From the NCBI RefSeq assembly GCF_003610895.1, contig NZ_MCAS01000040.1, positions 1 through 62,407 on the forward strand: a stretch of DNA of 62,407 bases. Direction: 5' to 3'. The notes beneath the pieces are model-generated. The model made no database searches. It worked only from the letters and a program-made list of their open reading frames with translations, and was not told the DNA's origin. The first letter of the stretch is position 1; each line of letters opens with the position of its first letter. Made by a program: the position numbers and the translations under genes. Positions 37,702 through 45,239 of this stretch are shown piece by piece. The DNA comes from Paraburkholderia fungorum (GTDB taxonomy: Bacteria > Pseudomonadota > Gammaproteobacteria > Burkholderiales > Burkholderiaceae).

Positions 37702-38385
37702 ATGATCATGTCGCGAGTATTGACGATCGAAGATGATGAAATTACCGCGAATGAAATTGTCGGGGAGCTGAAAAGTCGCGGCTTCACCGTGGATTGGGTG
37801 GCCAACGGCCGCGACGGCATGGCGCGCGCAATCAGCGAGGACTACGATGTGATCACGCTCGACCGCATGCTGCCGGGCGTGGACGGTCTCACGATCCTCA
37901 CCACCATGCGCAGCATCGGTATTCAAACGCCGGTGCTCATGCTGAGCGCGCTGGGCGATGTGGACGAAAGAGTGCGTGGCCTGCGCGCCGGCGGCGACGA
38001 TTATCTGACCAAGCCGTTCGACCCCGAGGAAATGACCGCGCGTCTCGAAGTGCTGCTGCGCCGCAGTCAAACCCCGGCTACGCCACTCGAAACGCATTTG
38101 CGGGTTGGCCCGCTCGAACTCGATCTGATTTCCCGCAAGGTGCAGCGCGACGGCGAAGAGATCGTTCTGCTGCCCACCGAATATCGTGTGCTGGAATTCA
38201 TGATGCGGCACGCGGGACAAACCATCACGCGCACCATGTTGTTCGAAGCGGTGTGGGGTTATCACTTCGACCCGGGCACCAATCTGATCGACGTGCACAT
38301 GGGCCGTTTGCGCAAAAAAATCGACCCGCCCGGCGTCACGCCGATGATTCAGACCGTGCGCGGCTCGGGTTACATCCTCGCATGA
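37702..38385 (+). CDS. OmpR-family response regulator
   Basis: This 227-residue regulator has a receiver domain with acidic residues near D11/D12, phospho-acceptor D54 (ITLDRMLPG) and K104 (YLTKPF). A winged-helix DNA-binding domain (about 130-225) ends it. It is followed by its histidine kinase 13 bases downstream. It is strikingly similar to the regulator at 51458-52132 in this window (for example DYDV.TLDRMLP and GLRAGGDDYLTKPF). ATG 37708 is an alternative start two codons later. Confidence 0.93.
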   Translation: MIMSRVLTIEDDEITANEIVGELKSRGFTVDWVANGRDGMARAISEDYDVITLDRMLPGVDGLTILTTMRSIGIQTPVLMLSALGDVDERVRGLRAGGDDYLTKPFDPEEMTARLEVLLRRSQTPATPLETHLRVGPLELDLISRKVQRDGEEIVLLPTEYRVLEFMMRHAGQTITRTMLFEAVWGYHFDPGTNLIDVHMGRLRKKIDPPGVTPMIQTVRGSGYILA

Positions 38386-38398
38386 GCAGACCATTTTG

Positions 38399-39796
38399 AT
38401 GGACACAACCTTCCCGGCTCAATCTGCGCTCGGGCGGCGCTGGCATTCCACCACCTTTCGCCTGCTGTCGATCTACGCGGTTATCTTTTCGCTTTCGGTG
38501 ATGCTGTTGCTGGGCTACATCGGGTGGGCCGTGACCGGCGATATGGAGCGCGAGACCGATGTGGTGATGGACTGGCAACTCGTCTATTTCGATTCGGTGC
38601 CGGATTCCGGCCTTGCCGACGCGATTCATCGGCGTATCGAACACGAGCGCATGCACACCAACTACTACGGCCTGTTCGCGGCCGACGGCCGCCTGCTGGC
38701 GGGCGACCTACTCGCGTATCCCACGCAGCTGCCTACCAATCGCACCGGCAAGACACTCGATCTCGCACTCGCCAAGGGCCGCAACGATCCGGTGCCGGTA
38801 GTGCGCGCCATGGGCGAGCGGCGCAAGGACGGCTCGACGCTTGTGATCGGCCGTGATCTGACGCACATCCTGCGAATTCGCGAGACCATCATCAACGCGC
38901 TGGTGGGCGGTGGCATTGTGTGCCTGCTTGCGGGCGTGGCCGGCGGGCTCGCACTGAGCGTGCGGCAGATGCGCCGGCTGAAAGCGATCCGGCGCGTCAC
39001 GCAGCGTATTGCGCAGGGCGATCTCGCGCAGCGCCTGCCGATTGGCGGACGCGACGAAGTGGATATGCTCGCGCATCTGGTGAATCACATGCTCGCGGAA
39101 GTCGAGCGCCTCATGAACGAAGTGAAAGGCGCGTGCGACGGTATCGCCCACGATCTGCGCACGCCGCTCGCGCATGTGCGAACCTTGCTCACGCATGCTG
39201 CGGAGCAGACCGATGCACTCGACGCTCCCGCGTTATCGCAACTGGTAGAGCGTGCACGGATCGAGACCGATGCGTTGCTCGACCGGTTTCGCGCGATGTT
39301 GCGCATCTCCGAGATCGGCACATTGCAACGGCGCGGCGGATTCGGTGAGGTGCAACTCGAGAGGCTGGTGCAGGAAGTGGGTGAGCTATACGAACCGCTC
39401 GCGGAGAGCCGCATGATTCAGTTGTCCGTACATGCGCAGGCGGTCGATGCGATTCACGGCGATCGTGCGTTGTTGTTCGAAGCGCTGAGCAATCTGATGG
39501 ATAACGCGATCAAGTTCACACCTGAAGGTGGTGTGGTGCGTATGGAGCTCCGGCAGACTTCGGCGGGGCCGCAGGTGGACATTGTCGATAACGGGCCGGG
39601 CATTGCCGCTGATGAACGCGACGCGGTCCTGCAGCGGTTTTATCGTGGTGAGAGTACGCGACACCTGGCCGGATCGGGACTCGGGTTGAGCATCGTTTCG
39701 GCGGTGATGCGGGTGCATGACTTCACGATGAAGATCGGGAGTGCGCAGCCAGGCACGAGGATCTCGATCGAATGCTGGTCGAGGACGCTGGCATGA
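38399..39796 (+). CDS. Sensor histidine kinase
   Basis: This 465-residue membrane kinase has helices at about 23-43 and 165-187 around a 120-residue periplasmic sensor. A HAMP linker (about 188-240), a phospho-accepting H251 (IAHDLRTPLAHVRTLL) and a HATPase domain follow (NLMDNAIKF, DNGPGIAADERDAVLQRF, GSGLGLSIV). It should phosphorylate the regulator encoded upstream. ATG 38399 is used; a TTG directly before it is unlikely. The signal sensed cannot be read from sequence. Confidence 0.93.
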   Translation: MDTTFPAQSALGRRWHSTTFRLLSIYAVIFSLSVMLLLGYIGWAVTGDMERETDVVMDWQLVYFDSVPDSGLADAIHRRIEHERMHTNYYGLFAADGRLLAGDLLAYPTQLPTNRTGKTLDLALAKGRNDPVPVVRAMGERRKDGSTLVIGRDLTHILRIRETIINALVGGGIVCLLAGVAGGLALSVRQMRRLKAIRRVTQRIAQGDLAQRLPIGGRDEVDMLAHLVNHMLAEVERLMNEVKGACDGIAHDLRTPLAHVRTLLTHAAEQTDALDAPALSQLVERARIETDALLDRFRAMLRISEIGTLQRRGGFGEVQLERLVQEVGELYEPLAESRMIQLSVHAQAVDAIHGDRALLFEALSNLMDNAIKFTPEGGVVRMELRQTSAGPQVDIVDNGPGIAADERDAVLQRFYRGESTRHLAGSGLGLSIVSAVMRVHDFTMKIGSAQPGTRISIECWSRTLA

Positions 39797-39831
39797 GCTT
39801 GTGCGCTCTCTTTATCCTGACAGGGTGGTGA

Positions 39832-40542
39832 ATGCGCGTTCTGTTCGTGGGACCTGCTCATCCGGAAGCTGCATGGCTTTTCAAGGCGCTGCAGGAGAGC
39901 GCCCATAGTCTGCAACGGGCCGATGATCTGCGGGATGGAGTTTTTCTTGCATCGCAGGAACCGTTCGATGCGATTGTTCTGATGGTGCTTGACGTCGGGT
40001 TTTATGCTTCCTTGCATGGATTCATTGGGGAGTTCGCGGCTGCTGGGAGTGGCGCGGCGATTGTTGCCGTGCTGGGTGCGGCTACTGCTCAGGACCGCAC
40101 CAGAATTTTGCGCGCCGGCGCGGATGCGTGTTTTTGCCAGCCCTATTCGTTCATTGAAATGCACGAGAGGATGGCCGCTTTGCAGCGGGTTGGCGGGGCG
40201 CGGGGCGCTGGGTTTGTTTCTGCTACTGGTTCTGCTACTTCTGTTTTGCCTGCTGTTGGGGGGCCTTCTTTGGATGGGGCTACGCGTGAGCTGGTTTGTG
40301 GCGTTCGGCGGGTTGCCGTTACCCGGCGCGAGTTTCTTTTGCTTGAGTGTTTGCTGAGGCAGGTTAATGCGCCGGTGGCTCGAGATCAGCTGATCCGGTA
40401 TGCGTGGCCGGAGAAGGAGGATGTCGATCCTTCCAGTGTCAATCTTGTTGTTTCGAGGTTGCGGCGGAAACTTTCTGAGGATGTGCCTGAGGTTAGGATT
40501 GAGACTGTTAGTCGGTTTGGGTATCAGGTTTCTGTTTCATGA
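39832..40542 (+). CDS. OmpR-like regulator with a degenerate receiver
   Basis: This 236-residue protein has a receiver-like domain (1-125) that has lost the chemistry: no N-terminal acidic pair, methionine at the phospho-acceptor position (FDAIVLMVLD) and QP in place of the conserved KP (FCQPYSF). A winged-helix domain (about 150-236, REFLLLECLLRQVNAPVARDQL) is intact. It is the third gene of the two-component operon and may act without phosphorylation. Its 3' third uses unusual T-ending codons, and its stop codon abuts palindromic repeat copy B. Confidence 0.85.
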   Translation: MRVLFVGPAHPEAAWLFKALQESAHSLQRADDLRDGVFLASQEPFDAIVLMVLDVGFYASLHGFIGEFAAAGSGAAIVAVLGAATAQDRTRILRAGADACFCQPYSFIEMHERMAALQRVGGARGAGFVSATGSATSVLPAVGGPSLDGATRELVCGVRRVAVTRREFLLLECLLRQVNAPVARDQLIRYAWPEKEDVDPSSVNLVVSRLRRKLSEDVPEVRIETVSRFGYQVSVS

Positions 40543-41820
40543 TTTTTTTTGCCTGCGCGGCGCTTGGGTTGTTGTTTTTGTGGTTTTGGTCTTTCCTTGT
40601 TCTGATTTCTTTGGCCTTTCCTTGCTGTGTTATTGGTTTATTAGTGTTGCCCCTGTGCGGGGCGGCACTTACTTTCTTTGCCGCCGCAAAGAAAGATAAG
40701 CAAAGAAAGCGGCTCACCCCGCCAGCTCATAAGCGGGTCCCCCGCGCAGCCACGGTAGTGGTGCATCTGGAATCTGTGTTCTCGCACACTTCGCTCCGGT
40801 GACAAGGGCGTCATACTTCCGGCGGCGCTGCGCGCGCCGATGCGCAGTTCAAACACCACCCGCCAAGCGTTTGCTCTCGCGGTTTATCCAGGGCACTGAC
40901 TCGTTGTTCGTCACCGCGCGGGCACAACTGCGGCAGTGCCGTGAATGCGCTGCATCACCATTTCGAGCGTTCACTTCCACGGTTGCACAGCTCTCCGATT
41001 CATCGCCGCGGGCACAACTGCCCAGTTCCCCGATTCGTGGCTGCATCGCAGCCGAGGGCACGACCGTCGCGGCGCGACGAATGCGACGAATGCGACGAAT
41101 GCGACGAATGCGACGAATGCGACGAATGCGACGAATGCGACGAATGCGACGAATGCGACGAATGCGACGAATGCGACGAATGCGACGAATGCAACGAATG
41201 CAACGAATGCAACGAATGCAACGAATGCAACGAATGCAACGAATGCAACGAATGCGCCGCGTGGACATTTCATTTGAAGTGGGGTTCGCCAATAAGAGCG
41301 GGAGCATCTCGCCGAGGCGAAGCCGATGGCCCCCACCAAACCCAACCGAAACTCCTGGTTTCCCATGCAGCCCCATCCGCGACGCACGCAGTGCGGAGTG
41401 GGAGCGAATGAGCCCTGTGTCGCTAACGCGGAGTGTGCGAGAGCACAGATTCCAGATGCACCACTGCCCCCTCCAAGCCAGGGGACCCACTTATGAGCTG
41501 GCGGGGTGAGCCGCTTTCTTTGCTTATCTTTCTTTGCGGCGGCAAAGAAAGTAAGTGCCGCCCCGCATAGGGGCAACACTAATAAACCACTAACACAACA
41601 AGGAAAGGCCAACGCCACAAAAACACACCCAAAACAAACCACTAACAAAGCAAGGAAAAACCAAAGAAGCCAGAACAAGAAAAGACCACCACCATAAAAC
41701 CACAACCAAACCAGACCACGAAAAAAACAAGGCAAGCCCAACGCCGCAGGCACCCATCCCCCCGGGGTCAACACCCACCTCATAAAAACCCAACAAAAAA
41801 ACTGAAACTCTGTCTTGCAA
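40543..41820. repeat. Long palindromic repeat element, copy B
   Basis: A left tail (40543-40650) has 4 A in 108 bases. It leads into the left arm (about 40650-40815), a core with a minisatellite, the right arm (about 41405-41585) and a right tail (to about 41820) with only 5 T in 41581-41760. Each arm has the 10-bp hairpin CTTTCTTTGC / GCAAAGAAAG (40672-40695 and 41528-41551). The arms differ: the left has the 'type 1' segment seen in copy A, the right the 'type 2' segment seen in copy C. The core resembles copy C but has an extra internal duplication (CGATTC...GGGCACAACT words). Frames open through it look like by-products of composition. Confidence 0.85.
41074..41253 (+). repeat. 9-bp minisatellite, 20 units
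   Basis: Thirteen uninterrupted GCGACGAAT units (41074-41190) are followed by seven GCAACGAAT units (41191-41253), which differ by one base. Copy C has only about two such units at the same place and copy A none, so the array is a local expansion. The unit length of nine keeps frames open on both strands, which explains the repetitive open frames here. Confidence 0.97.
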
Positions 41821-41846
41821 CGATCGCCATTTCTGACCTCGATATA

Positions 41847-41876
41847 TTCACCCTGTGGCAACACACTTCCTATAGT
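41847..41876 (+). promoter_or_regulatory. Candidate sigma-70 promoter of the first porin
   Basis: TTCACC (41847-41852) and TATAGT (41871-41876) are separated by 18 bases and end 27 bases before the porin start. Confidence 0.5.
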
Positions 41877-41903
41877 CATCCTTATTTAAATGAAAGGTAA
41901 TTC

Positions 41904-43019
41904 ATGAACCAGAAGATGAAGCTGACACACCTGGTCGGGGCACTTCTATGTGTCGGCGCCGTCTCCACCGCGCACGCGCAAAGCAGCGTCACACTCTACG
42001 GCTTGCTCGATACAGGTATCGACTTCGCCAGCAACGTCAACGGCAACCATCTCTATCAAATGGCCAGCGGCGTCAGCGCAGGGAGCCGCTGGGGTCTGAG
42101 AGGAAAGGAAGATCTGGGCGCAGGTCTCTCAGCCGTGTTCGATCTGGAAAGCGGCATCAATTCAACAAACGGCAGCCTGGGCAGCGGCCTCGCCTTCTCG
42201 CGTAACGCCTACGTCGGCCTCGCCAGTCAAACAGCCGGTACCGTCACACTCGGGCGGCAGTGGGATCCGGTCGTCGATCTCATCGAGCCGTTCTCACTCA
42301 ACGACAGCTACGGCGGTTGGTACTTCTCCCACCCCAATGACATGGATAACCTCGATAACGGTTTCGCTGTCAGCAATTCGGTGAAGTACACGAGTCCCAC
42401 CATCGGTGGCTTCACCGGCGAAGCACTCTACTCGTTTGGCGGCCAGGCCGGGCAGTTCTCGAATAACTCCGCCTATAGCGCCGCCGCGTCGTATACGAAT
42501 GGGCCGTTCTCGATGGGCGCCGGCTATCTGCGCGTCAACGATCCGGAACAGGCGGTTCAGAGCTATCAGAACGGCTCGGGCTACACCAACGCGGTGTACG
42601 GCAACTATCTCGCCAATGCCCGTAGTCAAGGTATCTTTGCTGCCGGCGCTTCCTATCAGATCGGCAAGTTCAAGGTGATGGGCAACTTCACCAACGTCAA
42701 CTTCCAGCAAGGCGATGCGGGACAAGACGTGAAATTCCAGAACTATGAAATTGCCGGTACCTTTGCGGCAACCAGTCAGCTCAATCTCGCAGCCGGCTAC
42801 ACCTACACGGATGGCCGCGATCACGCGACCAATCAGGAGCCGAAGTATCAACAGCTCAACCTGAGCGCGGAGTATGAGCTTTCCAAGCGCACCGCCATCT
42901 ATGCGCTTGCAGCGTTGCAGAAGGCCAGCGGCGGCGCCGTCGCGCAGATTGCCGGCTTCGATCCGTCATCCGACGGCAAGCAGGTGGTCGGCCGGGTAGG
43001 TATTCGACACTCGTTCTAA
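41904..43019 (+). CDS. Gram-negative porin, OmpC-like trimeric type (1)
   Basis: This 371-residue outer-membrane porin has a signal peptide (1-25, ending AHA) and the mature N-terminus QSSVTLYGLLDTGIDF of beta-proteobacterial porins. GSRWGLRGKEDLGAGLSAVFDLESG follows, and the protein ends RHSF with a terminal phenylalanine needed for barrel assembly. GAAAGGTAA precedes the ATG. A strong terminator follows. It forms 16-stranded diffusion pores; specificity is unknown. Confidence 0.93.
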   Translation: MNQKMKLTHLVGALLCVGAVSTAHAQSSVTLYGLLDTGIDFASNVNGNHLYQMASGVSAGSRWGLRGKEDLGAGLSAVFDLESGINSTNGSLGSGLAFSRNAYVGLASQTAGTVTLGRQWDPVVDLIEPFSLNDSYGGWYFSHPNDMDNLDNGFAVSNSVKYTSPTIGGFTGEALYSFGGQAGQFSNNSAYSAAASYTNGPFSMGAGYLRVNDPEQAVQSYQNGSGYTNAVYGNYLANARSQGIFAAGASYQIGKFKVMGNFTNVNFQQGDAGQDVKFQNYEIAGTFAATSQLNLAAGYTYTDGRDHATNQEPKYQQLNLSAEYELSKRTAIYALAALQKASGGAVAQIAGFDPSSDGKQVVGRVGIRHSF

Positions 43020-43037
43020 AGTACCCGCGTCAAGTAG

Positions 43038-43075
43038 AAGAGCGCGCTGCCCGAAAGGGGAGCGCGCTCTTTTTT
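43038..43075 (+). terminator. Intrinsic terminator of porin 1
   Basis: AAGAGCGCGCT (43038-43048) pairs with AGCGCGCTCTT (43061-43071) and is followed by a T run. It also lies just past the convergent small lipoprotein gene. Confidence 0.92.
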
Positions 43076-43077
43076 GT

Positions 43078-43236
43078 TCATGAACCAAAATAAACGTTGC
43101 AGTAACTCGGTGGACCGACACAGTTGTCGGCGCTGGTAGGTGTCGTTGACGTTGCACAACCGGATAACAGCAGTCCGGCGGCGACGGCGGCAACGGCGAA
43201 AGAAGCTGATCGTTTGATCGCGGTGCGGAGGGTCAT
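43078..43236 (-). CDS. Small lipoprotein
   Basis: This 52-residue open frame has an N-terminal basic region, a hydrophobic stretch and a lipobox LLSGC (cysteine 27), followed by a short polar segment TSTTPTSADNCVGPPSYCNV and a terminal YFGS. The last part has two more cysteines that could pair. The lipobox and composition strongly suggest a real exported lipoprotein, though the ribosome site before ATG 43236 is weak. It is convergent with the porin and stops 2 bases from that gene's terminator. The function is unknown. Confidence 0.65.
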   Translation of the reverse strand: MTLRTAIKRSASFAVAAVAAGLLLSGCATSTTPTSADNCVGPPSYCNVYFGS

Positions 43237-43324
43237 TGATGTTGTCAGGGCAGGAAGACAGGGCCGTGCGATAAACGATGGAGCCGGATGGATTCATTCA
43301 TCCGGCTATCGTCGTCCATGTGGA

Positions 43325-43600
43325 TCAGTGTGCGTAGAGCGTCGAATTCAGATAGGCAAGCTGGCCGTCCTTTTCCGCATGCACCAGTTCCTGATAAACC
43401 TGCGCGCGCGTCTTTCCAGCCGTAGCCTGACCGTAAGGCGCCACCCACGATCCCCCGGCGCTGACCGCGGAGGTGCTGTTCTGCGCCACTTGCATCGCCG
43501 GCGCGGCGTTCTGTTGCGCCGGTGCCGTGGTCGATTGAGCGAAAGCGGAAGCCGTTGCGGTTGCACCGATGAAAGCGATGGCGAGCGTCAGAGATTTCAT
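43325..43600 (-). CDS. Secreted DUF4148 protein
   Basis: This 91-residue protein has a signal peptide (MKSLTLAIAFIGATATASAFA, 1-21), a Gln/Ala-rich spacer and the family motif KTRAQVYQELVHAEKDGQLAYLNSTLY. The start at 43600 is supported by GAGGAT eight bases upstream. DUF4148 proteins are abundant, stress-linked secreted proteins of Burkholderia relatives with no proven function. It is divergent from porin 2. Confidence 0.88.
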   Translation of the reverse strand: MKSLTLAIAFIGATATASAFAQSTTAPAQQNAAPAMQVAQNSTSAVSAGGSWVAPYGQATAGKTRAQVYQELVHAEKDGQLAYLNSTLYAH

Positions 43601-43926
43601 GTTCGTAATCCTCACAAATCAAATTGGATGGGACCGATTCGCGAACCGCAATGCATTCGTGGATCGGTTGATGAGAAGGATAGTCACCTGGCTTTAGCGG
43701 TTCGGCGATGTGTGCATGAAAAGATATTTATCTGTTGTAGCATCGGCGCGGCAATGTTTTAAGGGTCCTTCGGCGACATGTCATGAACATAAAAAACGTT
43801 TCATGAATCGACCGGTTTTGATCATGGGTATGTCATCGCGCAAATCTACATTGCGGCTACCCGCACGGTGTGCGGGATCGGTCCGTCAATGCGCGGACCG
43901 GCGCCTTCTCTTACCCGGAATCAAAC
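43601..43926. other. Intergenic region between DUF4148 gene and porin 2
   Basis: About 325 non-coding bases containing the divergent promoters. An AT-rich patch (43725-43810) with TCATGA words is present. No gene or clear operator was recognised. Confidence 0.45.
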
Positions 43927-45105
43927 ATGAACAAAGCATTGGCAACCACACTCATCGCATTGGCCGGCACCTTCGGTGCGGCGGCGCACGCGCAAAGCAG
44001 CGTCACGCTCTACGGGACCCTCGATACGGGCATCGACTACATCAGCAATCAGAAAACGGCTTCAGGCGGCAAAAGCAACTGGATGATGGAGAGCGGCAAT
44101 GTCAGTACTGACCGCTGGGGCCTGCGTGGTAACGAGGACCTGGGCGGCGGGCTGAGCGCGGTCTTCGATCTGGAGAACGGTTTCAATATCGACAGCGGCA
44201 AGCTCTCCAACGGCGGCGACGAGTTCGGCCGTCAGGCGTGGGTTGGTCTCGCAAGCAAACAGTGGGGCACCGTGACGATGGGCCGGCAATACGACTTCCT
44301 CGTCGATTTCGTGGCACCGCTGTCGGCAACGGGCTCGGGCTTCGGCGGCAATATCGCCGATCATCCGTTCGATAACGACAACCTCAACAACGATCTGCGC
44401 ATGAACAACGCGCTGAAGTTCCGCAGCGCGACGTACGACGGCTTCGCGGTCGGCGGCGCCTATGCTTTTAGCAATGCGGCCGGTGGTGTCAGCAACAACA
44501 ATGCCTACAGTTTCGGCGCGCAGTGGACGGGCGGTCCGTTCAATCTGGCGCTCGCCTATCTGCAGGTGAACCAGCCAGGCGGCGTCAATCAACCCACGAA
44601 TACCGGCGGCGCGGTGAGCAGCAGCGACGGCGATGCGACCTTTACCGGCGCGCGCCAGCGCATTCTCGGTGCGGCGGGCCGCTATACCTTCGGCGCGGCG
44701 ACCGTCGGTCTGGTCTTCACGCGGACGATGCTCGACGATCCGCATCAGATCACCCAGGGTGGCGCGTACTCCACACTCAACGGCGACATGCTGACCTTCA
44801 ATAACTACGAACTGAACGCGCGCTACGCGATTACGCCGGCATTCACGCTCGGTGGTTCGTACACGTTCACCGATGGACATTTCAGCGATGACGGCAAGAG
44901 CGTCGCGCCGAAGTGGAATCAGTTCATGCTGCAGGCGGACTACGCGTTGTCACGCCGGACCGATGTGTACCTGGAAGGCGTGTATCAGCATGTGTCGGGC
45001 GCGGACGGTATCGCGGTGCTGGGCAATGCGTCGATCTATTCGCTGGCGGCTTCGTCGAGCGACCGGCAAGCGGTGGTGGCGCTGGGAATGCGGCATCGGT
45101 TCTGA
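43927..45105 (+). CDS. Gram-negative porin, OmpC-like trimeric type (2)
   Basis: This 392-residue porin has a signal peptide (1-22, ending AHA), the mature start QSSVTLYGTLDTGIDYISN, the conserved stretch DRWGLRGNEDLGGGLSAVFDLENGF and the C-terminal GMRHRF. It is a paralogue of the porin 900 bases upstream, in the same orientation but with its own terminator, so the two are separately transcribed. ATG 43927 is chosen to place the signal peptide at the N-terminus. Confidence 0.93.
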   Translation: MNKALATTLIALAGTFGAAAHAQSSVTLYGTLDTGIDYISNQKTASGGKSNWMMESGNVSTDRWGLRGNEDLGGGLSAVFDLENGFNIDSGKLSNGGDEFGRQAWVGLASKQWGTVTMGRQYDFLVDFVAPLSATGSGFGGNIADHPFDNDNLNNDLRMNNALKFRSATYDGFAVGGAYAFSNAAGGVSNNNAYSFGAQWTGGPFNLALAYLQVNQPGGVNQPTNTGGAVSSSDGDATFTGARQRILGAAGRYTFGAATVGLVFTRTMLDDPHQITQGGAYSTLNGDMLTFNNYELNARYAITPAFTLGGSYTFTDGHFSDDGKSVAPKWNQFMLQADYALSRRTDVYLEGVYQHVSGADGIAVLGNASIYSLAASSSDRQAVVALGMRHRF

Positions 45106-45150
45106 GCCGTGCAGGCAAACCGCAAGCTGCTGCGTTAGGCGTGCCCGAAT

Positions 45151-45188
45151 AAAAAACGTCGCCGGTGATGAGCCGGCGACGTTTTTTT
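45151..45188 (+). terminator. Intrinsic terminator of porin 2, bidirectional
   Basis: ACGTCGCCGG pairs with CCGGCGACGT, with A and T runs on the two sides, so it can work on both strands. It also closes the convergent efflux operon. Confidence 0.92.
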
Positions 45189-45239
45189 ATGACCCAGCCA
45201 GCCCCAATGCCTGAGGCAATGGCTAACCAGATGGCAGAT

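Noticed and set aside
40543..40560. T tract after the regulator stop codon as a standard terminator
   Set aside because: No GC-rich stem precedes the eight T residues; the same T tract recurs in copy C and, complemented, in copy A as the start of the repeat tail.
41074..41253. Regular 9-bp repeats as a CRISPR array
   Set aside because: The units are directly adjacent with no spacers, only 9 bp long, and no cas genes are nearby. It is a minisatellite.
40849..41490. Long open frames through palindrome copy B (both strands, with RRM, FVA or IRC repeats)
   Set aside because: They result from the 9-bp repeat unit keeping frames open. Equivalent frames in copy C are shifted, and no ribosome sites or protein features are seen.
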